Source: Candidatus Aenigmatarchaeota archaeon (GTDB taxonomy: Archaea > Aenigmatarchaeota > Aenigmatarchaeia > QMZP01). Taken from it: 29,562 nucleotides of DNA. Positions 20,663 through 27,299 of the stretch are shown here, piece after piece. The notes beneath the pieces are model-generated. The model saw nothing but the letters and a program-made list of their open reading frames with translations. It was not told the DNA's origin and did not search any database. Where the stretch lies: assembly GCA_003663445.1 (NCBI GenBank), contig QMZZ01000001.1:1-29562 (forward strand), written 5' to 3'. Numbering within the stretch: the stretch's first letter is position 1; each line of letters opens with the position of its first letter. The translations under genes were made by a program, and so were the position numbers.

Positions 20663-20920
20663 CTATTCCTCTACCTCCAGCCATCCAAACCCCCTGCTCA
20701 CCCTCACGAATACTTCCTCTGCATACAATAGCCCATATGTTGTCTCGGTTATGCCAGAAATCCCGACTGACACAATCGAATCCTCGAGATCCAAATTGAT
20801 TCCCCTCTTTTCCAGCACCTTTTTTGCTATCTCCTTTGCCTTCTCCTCGAGCTCCTGGAATGTCTTCCCTGTCAGGGAAAATTTCATTTCGACCTCGACC
20901 ATTCCTTTTATTCTGACCAT
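20663..20920 (-). CDS. Small alpha/beta protein
   Basis: An 85-residue protein: strand (GMVEVEMKFSLTGKT), helix (FQELEEKAKEIAKKVLEKRG), then strands (SIVSVGISGITETT, EEVFVRVSRG). The compact two-layer layout recalls small DNA- or protein-binding domains. GGAGGTGATC, the exact complement of the 16S 3' end, precedes the ATG. Confidence 0.55.
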   Translation of the reverse strand: MVRIKGMVEVEMKFSLTGKTFQELEEKAKEIAKKVLEKRGINLDLEDSIVSVGISGITETTYGLLYAEEVFVRVSRGFGWLEVEE

Positions 20921-20944
20921 CTGATCACCTCCTTTTTTCTGATG

Positions 20945-20974
20945 GGAAGGTTGGGAGCGACCCCAGAACCTTCC
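20945..20974. other. Hairpin in the gap between two small genes
   Basis: GGAAGGTT (20945-20952) pairs with AACCTTCC (20967-20974), with GGG and CCC pairing inside the 14-base loop. On the minus strand it lies after the 60-residue gene and before the Shine-Dalgarno of the 85-residue gene. No U-run follows on that strand, so it may act as an RNA processing or stabilising structure. Confidence 0.5.
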
Positions 20975-20981
20975 TAATCTT

Positions 20982-21164
20982 TTACCACTCGGTTTCTTGC
21001 ATTTCTCCAGTTTTTATTTTTCTATTACAAAATTCCCTGAGCGACTCTGCAGAGGGGAAAGGTATCTCAAGAAATTGCCCTACTGGTTCACTCATACTTT
21101 TCAGTTTCCATGTTCCCCCCTCTCTTATTCTTATCCACACTTTTCCTTTCCAAAGCACAGGCAT
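20982..21164 (-). CDS. Small protein
   Basis: A 60-residue protein (VLWKGKVWIRIREGGTWKLK, later FPSAESLREFCNRKI). GGAGGTGATC lies four bases before the ATG. AT-richer than most of the genome. Unknown family. Confidence 0.55.
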   Translation of the reverse strand: MPVLWKGKVWIRIREGGTWKLKSMSEPVGQFLEIPFPSAESLREFCNRKIKTGEMQETEW

Positions 21165-21170
21165 ACATGA

Positions 21171-21455
21171 TCACCTCCTTTTTTCTACCTTTTTTATTTT
21201 TAGTTTTGATGATTTTCTAAATCTAACAGGAAAAAAAGTTTTAACTATTTGCTCATCTCCACATTTTTCACACTTTACTCTATACACATATGCTTTACTT
21301 AAAAATTTTCTAAATCTTTTTTCAATTTCCACATAAATCAAAAAATAATCACCGCCACATTTCCAACATTTTTGATTTTTTATGATATAATTATCCAAAC
21401 AAAAACTACTGCAAAAATCAAATTCACATTCTTTCCCACAATATTTACATCTCAT
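21171..21455 (-). CDS. Cys-rich zinc protein, first gene left of the iteron region
   Basis: A 94-residue protein with about nine Cys: CKYCGKECEF, FCSSFC (MYM/TRASH-like spacing), KCWKCGG and KCEKCGDE. Two zinc sites are likely, followed by a basic tail (FRKSSKLKIKKVEKRR). It is strongly AT-rich compared with its neighbours. It is leaderless behind GTATTTAAATAC, facing away from the repeat region, so it could be controlled by whatever binds there. Confidence 0.65.
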   Translation of the reverse strand: MRCKYCGKECEFDFCSSFCLDNYIIKNQKCWKCGGDYFLIYVEIEKRFRKFLSKAYVYRVKCEKCGDEQIVKTFFPVRFRKSSKLKIKKVEKRR

Positions 21456-21495
21456 ATTAATAATATTGATAGATAGTATTTAAATACTTTTCGGT
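21456..21495 (-). promoter_or_regulatory. Promoter of the leftward operon
   Basis: The palindromic TATA box GTATTTAAATAC at 21476-21487 lies about 20 bases before the ATG at 21455 and 12 bases from the first repeat copy. Confidence 0.65.
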
Positions 21496-21498
21496 TTT

Positions 21499-21769
21499 GG
21501 TTTCCTTTCTCGGTTTCCTTTCTTGGTTTACTTTTTGGTTTCCTTGTATAGTTACATTAAAAACTCAACCTACTTTATAAGGTATAAATATATAATAAGG
21601 GGGTACAAGGCAGCAAGGAAACCAGGAAACCAAGTAAACCAAGGAAACCGAAAAAAACCGAAAGCCGTCTCACTCTCGGTTTACTTCTTGGTTTCCTTGC
21701 GGTTTCCTTGTGGTTTACTTTTTGGTTTCCATCCCCAAGGAAACCGAGCTGCAAGGAAACCAGGAAACC
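21499..21769. repeat. Iteron-like cluster of GGTTTMC repeats
   Basis: Sixteen copies of GGTTTMC or its complement in four blocks of alternating orientation. Forward: 21499, 21512, 21525, 21537. Reverse: 21617, 21625, 21634, 21643. Forward: 21678, 21690, 21701, 21712, 21724. Reverse: 21739, 21755, 21763. Spacing within blocks is 8-13 bases (one 16). An AT-rich patch with TATAAATATATAATA (about 21583-21598) sits between the first two blocks. No gene is present. Looks like a replication origin, segregation site or multi-operator control region. Confidence 0.85.
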
Positions 21770-21778
21770 AACCGAAAA

Positions 21779-21824
21779 GTTTAAATATTAGTTAACAACA
21801 TTATTTAATATAGGAGGTGGTAAC
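21779..21824 (+). promoter_or_regulatory. Promoter and ribosome-binding site of the rightward operon
   Basis: GTTTAAATATT at 21779-21789 starts ten bases after the last repeat copy. GGAGGTGG at 21813-21820 precedes the ATG at 21825. Confidence 0.65.
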
Positions 21825-21923
21825 ATGAGAGAAAAGTGGATCAGGTTTGATCAGAAGGGCCGAATATTAGACATAAAGGGTGTTTGGACATTCGAGGAGC
21901 TTAGGAAAGTGCTCACGAAATAA
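21825..21923 (+). CDS. 32-residue protein
   Basis: A mini protein (KWIRFDQKGRILDIKGVWTF, then EELRKVLTK) with a strong Shine-Dalgarno site. It has a beta hairpin plus helix. Another GGAGGTGG follows its stop, for the next gene. No family known. Confidence 0.6.
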   Translation: MREKWIRFDQKGRILDIKGVWTFEELRKVLTK

Positions 21924-21938
21924 AGGAGGTGGTGAGGC

Positions 21939-22700
21939 ATGAAGAGTGTAATAGCTTTTAAAACACAAGAAACAAAAAAAGTTTGCGGCGATATGGATCT
22001 GGAACGGTTTGACTTTGAAGAAGAGAATTATATCATAAATACAACTGTAGATTTCAGAGACATTCTGTTTGAATTTAAAGTGAACACAAAAACAAGAAAG
22101 CATGTACTTGTTGAAGAAGACAGTGTTTTCAACGAACTTTTTGAGTTTTTTGAAAAAAACAAAGATAAAAAAATTATTCTTGAATCAGCGATATGTGACT
22201 ATAGCTACTTAGACATAAGAACATCTGAACAATCTTTTAGTTTGCAAGCTGTTAAGTATAAAATACAAAGCTTTGAAAAATATATTGCAGCAATTTACTT
22301 TTTGAATCGTCACAGAAAAAAATATAATATCGAAATTAGAGTCGAGCCTGGCGATATAAAGCTAAAGCTCAACAACGAAGAAATAATTGAACACACTAAC
22401 TTTATCGAATACAGAGACTATGTCTTTGTAGATTATAAAGATTTCTCAATATATCATTTAATTGCTTTAGAGAGTGCTATAGAATATGCTCTTGAAAAAA
22501 ACAAAAAGCTGATAGTGCTTGCAAAAAGCGATTTCGGACAGCCCTGTAAATGGTGCTATGAACTGAGAATTGTGCAGTTATCAAGACGAAAACTACTCAG
22601 TATACTTAAAGCAATAAAACAGCTTGACCGAAAACTTGAAAATAGTAGAAAGAGTTCGAGAGATGGAGGGATGCGAAGAAATGGCTGGAGGAAAGGATAG
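21939..22700 (+). CDS. AT-rich gene of unknown function
   Basis: A 253-residue alpha/beta protein (FEKNKDKKIILESAICDYSY; HLIALESAIEYALEKNKKLI). It has a CKWCYE pair near residue 206 and a basic C-terminus. It is strongly AT-rich, with A/T-ending codons, unlike the GC-ending codons of most of the genome, which suggests recent acquisition. Its end overlaps the SWIM gene by 20 bases. Its place next to the iterons suggests a link to replication, but no nuclease, polymerase or initiator motif is visible. Confidence 0.6.
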   Translation: MKSVIAFKTQETKKVCGDMDLERFDFEEENYIINTTVDFRDILFEFKVNTKTRKHVLVEEDSVFNELFEFFEKNKDKKIILESAICDYSYLDIRTSEQSFSLQAVKYKIQSFEKYIAAIYFLNRHRKKYNIEIRVEPGDIKLKLNNEEIIEHTNFIEYRDYVFVDYKDFSIYHLIALESAIEYALEKNKKLIVLAKSDFGQPCKWCYELRIVQLSRRKLLSILKAIKQLDRKLENSRKSSRDGGMRRNGWRKG

Positions 22701-23088
22701 CGGAACGGCTGAAGGACTGAAAACCATTGTTTTCGGGAAAGCTTTCTCACTATTGAGAGACAAAAAGGTCAGGTTGGTTGCGGATACGAAAAGGGCCTGG
22801 CATTTCGAGGTCGAGGGCACCAGGGAAACCCACGATGTCATGATCAGACAGGACGGCGGGATAAAGCTGATATGCACTTGCGAGTTCTCGAGCATAAAAC
22901 CAGAAATGCTATGCTCCCACAAGGTCGCCTGCTTGATGTATATTTTCCAAAACTACTGTTCAGGAGTGAAAATCAGGGATGACATCCTGTCGGGCCTTGA
23001 ATACTACAAGGATCCAGGGGAAAGCTGGGAAACATTCGTAAACTCGGTTCTGGAGGAGTGGTTGATAGAGAAAAAAACAAAAAAATAA
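22681..23088 (+). CDS. SWIM zinc-finger protein 1
   Basis: A 135-residue protein with a SWIM motif: C65-x-C67 in LICTCEF and C78-x-H80 in LCSHKVA. SWIM fingers bind DNA or proteins. I prefer ATG 22681, ten bases after GGAGGG; ATG 22663 is also possible. The opening region KTIVFGKAFSLLRDKKVRLV is like that of other SWIM proteins. A second SWIM gene lies at 28940. It follows the AT-rich gene, but its own codons are GC-richer. Confidence 0.7.
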   Translation: MAGGKDSGTAEGLKTIVFGKAFSLLRDKKVRLVADTKRAWHFEVEGTRETHDVMIRQDGGIKLICTCEFSSIKPEMLCSHKVACLMYIFQNYCSGVKIRDDILSGLEYYKDPGESWETFVNSVLEEWLIEKKTKK

Positions 23089-23215
23089 AAAAAGAAAAAA
23101 GAAAAAAATAAAAAGGTTTCCTTGGTTTCCTTCTCGGTTTCCTTGGTTTACTTTTTTGGTTTCCTTTTGGTTTCCTTGGGGTTAAATTTATAAGGAAGGA
23201 AACCAAAATAGATAT
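23089..23215 (+). promoter_or_regulatory. Second GGTTTMC cluster with promoter of the HTH gene
   Basis: An A-rich purine tract (to 23114) leads into six forward copies (23115, 23124, 23136, 23145, 23158, 23169). TATA TTAAATTTATA is at 23182-23192 and one reverse copy is at 23198-23204, then the ATG at 23216. The last copy lies where the transcript starts, so a bound protein would block transcription. Confidence 0.8.
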
Positions 23216-23848
23216 ATGCCCAGATTGAGCACGGAAACCATCAAGGAAATTAGGGATGCTCTTTCTCGGGGGGAGAAGTGGTCTGAAATCATGAAGAATT
23301 TTGGGATTTCAAAAAAAACCGTTTCCAGAATAGCGAAGCTCACGGATCAGGAGATCGAGGAGCTCGAGAAGAAGGAGCTGAAAAGCAAAACCGAAGAAAA
23401 GATCAGGGTAAGCAGGTATCCCGTACCATCTGGTCAGGTTGCGGTCAGGCGGGAGCTCGAGGATGAAATCGTGAAAAGGAGCACATCCGACATAGTTCAG
23501 GCCCTGGACATAGGGTATTGGTGCCTGAAAACCAGAATAAAGGACATAGCCGAGACCCTGGGGATGACCCCAAAAAAGCTGATCACCAGATCGGTAGGTT
23601 TTTACGTTTTCAGGAGAAAGGAATACCAGAAACTGGTTGAAAAATACGAGGGGTTAAAGGTTTTGGTAAAAAGGTTGCTTTTGTTACTCGCCCCTGAAAT
23701 CCAGAGGAGGCTGAAAATACGGATGCTTCTCCTGGCCATGTCTGTATATCTCAGGCACGGGGTCAAGCCCCCAGAGGAGCTGGTAAATGCGTTCAAGGAC
23801 GAGGTTATGGGTAACAAAAAGAAGGAGGAGGTGGTTGTGAATGGCTGA
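23216..23848 (+). CDS. Helix-turn-helix protein, candidate repeat binder
   Basis: A 210-residue protein. Residues about 5-42 are a homeodomain-like helix-turn-helix (TETIKEIRDALSRGEKWSEI, then FGISKKTVSRIAKL). A charged linker (45-65) follows, then a mostly helical, basic C-terminal domain (KTRIKDIAETLGMTPKKLIT resembles a second DNA-binding helix pair). It sits directly behind seven GGTTTMC copies, one between TATA and ATG, so it probably binds them and represses itself. It could be the replication initiator, a segregation protein or a regulator. It has no ATPase motif and no catalytic Tyr or Ser motif that I can assign. Confidence 0.7.
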   Translation: MPRLSTETIKEIRDALSRGEKWSEIMKNFGISKKTVSRIAKLTDQEIEELEKKELKSKTEEKIRVSRYPVPSGQVAVRRELEDEIVKRSTSDIVQALDIGYWCLKTRIKDIAETLGMTPKKLITRSVGFYVFRRKEYQKLVEKYEGLKVLVKRLLLLLAPEIQRRLKIRMLLLAMSVYLRHGVKPPEELVNAFKDEVMGNKKKEEVVVNG

Positions 23849-24860
23849 AAAGGCGAAGGACGAGGAAGTGCTGGAGATAGTGAGTAAGGCCCTGGACAAG
23901 AGCAAGCCAGAGGTGATTTCTGACCTGGTGAATCTGCTTTCGGACATGGACGGGAAGCAACAGGGAGGGATCTCGGAGCTGGCGGAGCTCCTGAAGGAGA
24001 CCAAAGGGGACAAGGGAAGCGTGATCAAGGACGTGGTAGAGGCAATAGCTCTTGAAAGGCTGCTGAACAGGGACGGGGACGGCAACATAGTCAGGGATGT
24101 CTTGAGGTGGGCGATTCCGCTCAGGTATTTATCCCCCCTGATCTCTGGGCCGGAGCAGAAGGGCATGGACTTCAAGGACATGTTTTTGCTTATGAAGCTG
24201 GCCGACGGGGACAACAAGACCCTGGAGAGAATGCTTCAGTTCCAGCAGGAGCTGGAGAAAAGGAGGCTCGAGGAGCAGGGAAAGCAGCTCGAGGAGCTGA
24301 AGAACCTGCTCTGGGGAAAGCAGCTCGAGCAGACCAAAAAGGAGACTGAGCTGAAGATAGAGAGGATCGCCCAGGCCCTGGAGAGCCTGGAGCAGAGAAT
24401 AGCCCAGAACACAACACCAGAGGAAAGGAAAGGGCTCGTGGATCAGATCAGGGAGCTGAGCGAGATCAGGAAGGAGCTGAAAGGCCTCCTTGAGGACGAG
24501 TTCGGAGGCGGGGTCGTGGACAAGTCAGGGAAACCTAACTACGCCAAGCTGATAGAGCGGGGACTGAAGACGGTCGAGGAGATAGGGAAAAGCCTGGCAC
24601 AGAGAGCACCGCCACAGCAGCCCATCCAGCCCATGCCGATCCAAATCCAGCCGAGAATCGAGCAGGAACCCAAACCCGAACCCAGTGTCGAGCTGAAGGA
24701 AGAACCGAAGCCAGAACCGCAGGAAAAGCCAGAGGAGCAGAAATTCGAGTTCATAGCCGAGCCAGAGCCGACGCCGGACCAGAACCTCGACATAAAGCCA
24801 ACCAAGCTGCCAGAGGAAAACATAGAGGTCAAAGAGGATAAAAAGGAAGAAGGACAATAA
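23841..24860 (+). CDS. Long coiled-coil protein with acidic Pro-rich tail
   Basis: A 339-residue protein. Residues 1-120 are helical. Residues about 130-195 form a coiled coil (LEKRRLEEQGKQLEELKNLL; ELKIERIAQALESLEQRIAQ). Residues about 255-339 are a low-complexity Pro/Glu tail (EPKPEPSVELKEEPKPEPQE). It overlaps the end of the HTH gene by eight bases. An HTH protein with iterons plus a coiled-coil partner is the layout of a segregation or replication complex; this is inference. A tape- or scaffold-like role is the alternative. Confidence 0.6.
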   Translation: MAEKAKDEEVLEIVSKALDKSKPEVISDLVNLLSDMDGKQQGGISELAELLKETKGDKGSVIKDVVEAIALERLLNRDGDGNIVRDVLRWAIPLRYLSPLISGPEQKGMDFKDMFLLMKLADGDNKTLERMLQFQQELEKRRLEEQGKQLEELKNLLWGKQLEQTKKETELKIERIAQALESLEQRIAQNTTPEERKGLVDQIRELSEIRKELKGLLEDEFGGGVVDKSGKPNYAKLIERGLKTVEEIGKSLAQRAPPQQPIQPMPIQIQPRIEQEPKPEPSVELKEEPKPEPQEKPEEQKFEFIAEPEPTPDQNLDIKPTKLPEENIEVKEDKKEEGQ

Positions 24861-24865
24861 GATTT

Positions 24866-25243
24866 ATGGATGAAAGGGAAATCAGAAGGGTTTTCAGCAG
24901 TAGATCGAGGGTTCTCTCGCTCATAACCCTGGGGATAAAGCAGATAAGGGCGGAGGAGCTGGAAAATGCTATAAAAAGCGGGTTCGACCCGTCGCTCCTG
25001 ATCTTTAACCACCTGTCTGGCTACATGAACAACCCCATCCTGAAGCCGATTATAAGGGCCGGGTTGAGGAAGTGGTGGGGGGAGATAGAGTCGGTTCTGA
25101 CCGACGCGAGGAAGGTTTACGGAATCCTGACAGAAAACAGGCCGGACCTGAAAAGGATCCTCGACACGGAAAGGGGGAGAAGGTGGCTGAACTGGGCGGT
25201 TTACCAGAGCTATTCGAACCTGTATAGGTACACCTGGTTGTAA
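24866..25243 (+). CDS. Helical protein
   Basis: A 125-residue, mainly helical basic protein (EREIRRVFSSRSRVLSLITL, LKRILDTERGRRWLNWAVY). Five bases separate it from the coiled-coil gene, and its stop overlaps the next start (TAATG). Family unknown. Confidence 0.55.
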   Translation: MDEREIRRVFSSRSRVLSLITLGIKQIRAEELENAIKSGFDPSLLIFNHLSGYMNNPILKPIIRAGLRKWWGEIESVLTDARKVYGILTENRPDLKRILDTERGRRWLNWAVYQSYSNLYRYTWL

Positions 25244-25482
25244 TGCCAAGGCACGAGGTTCACAGGATGGTGGCGAAGGCGGTTCTCGGAAAGGCATACC
25301 CAGAGGTGGATAGGTTTCTCGACTGGCCCTACAAGATTCTGGGGCCAAGGCACAGGGTTCTTTTCCACGATCTGAAAACCACTCCTGCCATGGTGACACT
25401 GCTGACGGGCGACGTCAGAAAGGGGATGGCCGCGGCGGTTCACATTCTCCTGGACAAGACCTTCAGCAAACGAACCAGATAA
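25243..25482 (+). CDS. Small His-rich protein
   Basis: A 79-residue protein. Conserved-looking His and Asp residues (PRHEVHRMVAK, FLDWPYKILGPRHRVLFHD) recall the metal site of small membrane hydrolases, but no span is present. Its end overlaps the convergent nuclease gene by 20 bases. Function unknown. Confidence 0.5.
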   Translation: MPRHEVHRMVAKAVLGKAYPEVDRFLDWPYKILGPRHRVLFHDLKTTPAMVTLLTGDVRKGMAAAVHILLDKTFSKRTR

Positions 25483-25813
25483 ACCTATCCCAGGGGAGGC
25501 CGTACACTTTCAGCTCCTTTTCGGACATGCTTTTGTTCGGGTAGAGAACCCAGACACCCTTCCTTTTGAACTTCACGACAAGAAAAGCCAGTCCGCCCTG
25601 ATCCATAAACCTCTCCATGAACTTCATCTCGCTTTCTGGCACCCTGATCCTGCTTCCAGATGAATACTTGCACTCGAACCCGAAGGTTTTACCGTCCTTG
25701 AGGGCGACCACATCTATTCCCCCGGATTTTGCAGACCTGATGACCACGAACCCGTGCTTTTTCAGCTCGTTCACAAGCCAGTTTTCAAATCTATATCCCT
25801 TCCTGTACCCCAT
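25463..25813 (-). CDS. Holliday-junction-resolvase-like nuclease
   Basis: A 116-residue nuclease of the Hjc/PD-(D/E)xK fold. E10 (YRFENWLV), D34 (GGIDVVA) and E47-x-K49 (FGFECKY) give the metal site, and GFVVIRSAKS matches the VIRSAGS segment of archaeal Hjc. It should cut branched DNA during replication, recombination or packaging. It has the usual Hjc length. It is the last gene of the right-end operon, beginning with a 23-base overlap. Confidence 0.85.
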   Translation of the reverse strand: MGYRKGYRFENWLVNELKKHGFVVIRSAKSGGIDVVALKDGKTFGFECKYSSGSRIRVPESEMKFMERFMDQGGLAFLVVKFKRKGVWVLYPNKSMSEKELKVYGLPWDRFIWFVC

Positions 25814-25991
25814 ATTTCTTACAGCGATAGATCACCATCTCGGCCCCGTCTGTCCTTATGGTGTCCTTGACCCCATATTGGCAGTATCTGCCGAAGTCGC
25901 AGTAATATTTTCCGTCCAGGGAGTACCCGAGAAAGATTATCCCGGCCTGGCACTTCCTTATTTTGTCTTCTGTGTGGTTATACTTTTTCAT
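25791..25991 (-). CDS. Small Cys-containing protein
   Basis: A 66-residue protein with four Cys (RKCQAG, YYCDFGRYCQYG, IYRCKK), likely binding zinc. It overlaps RNase H by 14 bases upstream and the resolvase by 23 downstream. Family unknown. Confidence 0.55.
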   Translation of the reverse strand: MKKYNHTEDKIRKCQAGIIFLGYSLDGKYYCDFGRYCQYGVKDTIRTDGAEMVIYRCKKYGVQEGI

Positions 25992-26334
25992 AGCTTTCCA
26001 GCAGGTTTCCGGCGAGGTTTTCCCTCCTCGGAACCCATGTCAGTTTTATGTTTTTCTCCTCTATAAGTTTTTTCGCCTTCAGGAACAGGGGGAGCAGGTG
26101 CTGGGTTTTTACCCTCCAGCCCCGTTTCAGGTGCCCGACCAGGAGCTGGCTGTCCGTCAGTATCTCGTCCCCCGGGTCGGCGAGCTTGAGGGCGTTTATC
26201 AGGGCCTCGTATTCCATCTGGTTGTTGGTTCTTTCCTCCGGGATCGAGCCCCGCCTGATCGTCCCGTCCTCGAACACGACTATCCACTTCGATTCCCTTC
26301 CGTTCCAGCCCGAGCCGTCTATCCAGATTTTCAT
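25978..26334 (-). CDS. RNase H type 1 (archaeal form)
   Basis: A 118-residue RNase H that cleaves RNA in RNA/DNA hybrids. D6 (IDGSGW), E41 (NNQMEYEAL) and D61 (LTDSQLL) are three of the catalytic acids. At the fourth position the usual N-x-x-A-D is NLAGN, so the Asp is missing. It could remove primers or R-loops near the origin. It is in the same operon as the SSB-like and resolvase genes and is coupled by ATGA to a zinc-knuckle gene. Activity may be reduced by the missing residue. Confidence 0.88.
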   Translation of the reverse strand: MKIWIDGSGWNGRESKWIVVFEDGTIRRGSIPEERTNNQMEYEALINALKLADPGDEILTDSQLLVGHLKRGWRVKTQHLLPLFLKAKKLIEEKNIKLTWVPRRENLAGNLLESYEKV

Positions 26335-26459
26335 GCCGGGATCTCAGCCGTGCACATTACATATCCCTTTCCCTTACAGATCGGGCACACACACCCGTTT
26401 TTCCGACCTTTACCCCCGCACCTTTTACAGGGAAGCTTGTGCAGCCTCACATCATCCAT
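26331..26459 (-). CDS. DnaJ-type zinc-knuckle mini protein
   Basis: A 42-residue protein with CKRCGGKG near residue 11 and CPICKGKG near residue 25, the CxxCxGxG repeats of DnaJ zinc domains but with no J domain. Overlaps RNase H as ATGA. Related in plan to the 47-residue gene at 27703. Confidence 0.7.
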   Translation of the reverse strand: MDDVRLHKLPCKRCGGKGRKNGCVCPICKGKGYVMCTAEIPA

Positions 26460-26691
26460 GTCGTGTTTCCCAGCCTTCTTCTCCCGCCGCAGACCGGGCA
26501 CCTGTGCAGAAGGCCGTCTTTCCAGCTTCTCTGCACCCCAGAGCCTGGGGTACCCCGTATCTATCCCACTTGATTTTGGTTCTCGGTTTTGGCAGTATTT
26601 TAACGTCTATCCCGAACAGCCCCTGAACAGTCACGACTACATAATTGCCCGTCTCTTTCACATCAATTATTTTTCCTTGTTTCTCATTCAT
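26452..26691 (-). CDS. Small beta protein with odd C-terminus, possibly frameshifted
   Basis: A 79-residue frame. The first half is a clear beta protein (KIIDVKETGNYVVVTVQGLF, then DVKILPKPRTKIKW). The last 35 residues are low-complexity and unlike a fold. In another frame over the same bases there is GSGVQRSWKDGLLHRCPVCG, which matches GSGVQRGKDGMLHRCPACGG of the 47-residue gene at 27703. A frameshift, programmed or decayed, is therefore likely. Start chosen at 26691, eight bases inside the upstream gene. Confidence 0.5.
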   Translation of the reverse strand: MNEKQGKIIDVKETGNYVVVTVQGLFGIDVKILPKPRTKIKWDRYGVPQALGCREAGKTAFCTGARSAAGEEGWETRHG

Positions 26692-27013
26692 TTTCGATAT
26701 CACCCGGGAACCATTTTAAAATTTTCTCCATGCACCACTGGAGAGTCCCTTCAACCACCTCCCGCCTTGTTCTGTACCTTTCCACGTTATTCGCAACTTC
26801 CACTATAACCTCTGGGTAGTAGCCCATTCTGCTTTTTTCATAGTTTTCCTTTATCTCCTGCAACAACCCCTCGCGGGCGGATTCTATGCGTTGCTTGATT
26901 TCCGTCAGCTTAGTTCTCAATATTTCGTTCAGGAAGGATAAATCCAGCTCCCCGACATATCCCCTAACCAATTCCTTTTCCACATCAATCTTAAGCGGTT
27001 TTGGTTTGTTCAT
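26684..27013 (-). CDS. WFP paralogue 3
   Basis: A 109-residue helical protein ending with WCMEKILKWFPGDIENE. It shares the C-terminal EKIxKWFP motif and the N-terminal MxKPLxLxV-like opening with the two genes upstream (26991 and 27283). The Shine-Dalgarno GAGGAGGAA lies in the end of the previous gene, which it overlaps by 23 bases. Function unknown; the repeated family suggests dosage or divergence under pressure. Confidence 0.6.
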   Translation of the reverse strand: MNKPKPLKIDVEKELVRGYVGELDLSFLNEILRTKLTEIKQRIESAREGLLQEIKENYEKSRMGYYPEVIVEVANNVERYRTRREVVEGTLQWCMEKILKWFPGDIENE

Positions 27014-27299
27014 CTTCCCATTCCTCCTCAAACACACCGGGAAACCATTTCTTTATTATTTCCTCAACATTTTCAACAGTAATTACTGCTGTTGATTTAG
27101 AATAATATGGAGAAACTTTTTTCTCAATCTCTGAAAGCAACCCCTGAACTGCGGATTTGAGGCGTTCCTCAAATAACTCTAAAATTTCTTCAATTGTATA
27201 ATCTCGTTTGATTTGTTTCTTTTCATCATATTTTTGCTCTTTCCAGTATTTCTCAATCAATTCTTTCCTAATCACTTCCAAGTCAAGCGGTTTGCTCAT
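26991..27299 (-). CDS. WFP paralogue 2
   Basis: A 102-residue protein: MSKPLDLEVIRKEL start, central helix (IEEILELFEERLKSAVQGLL) and end VEEIIKKWFPGVFEEEWEDE. AT-richer than paralogue 3. The acidic tail codons GAG GAG GAA act as the next gene's Shine-Dalgarno. Overlaps the upstream gene by 17 bases. Confidence 0.6.
   Translation of the reverse strand: MSKPLDLEVIRKELIEKYWKEQKYDEKKQIKRDYTIEEILELFEERLKSAVQGLLSEIEKKVSPYYSKSTAVITVENVEEIIKKWFPGVFEEEWEDEQTKTA

Noticed and set aside
21499..21769. CRISPR array
   Set aside because: The repeat unit is only 7-10 bases, occurs in both orientations and has no spacers of regular length; iterons or operators fit better.
24539..25399. A 286-residue minus-strand open frame
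   Set aside because: Antisense to the coiled-coil and helical genes; Pro/Ser-rich low complexity caused by reading Glu/Leu codons backwards.
1910..27013. Repeated 23-base gene overlaps (1910-1932, 20139-20161, 25791-25813, 26991-27013)
   Set aside because: The same length recurs four times, but other overlaps are 4, 8, 11, 13, 14 and 17 bases, and the need to fit a ribosome-binding site before the start explains the range.
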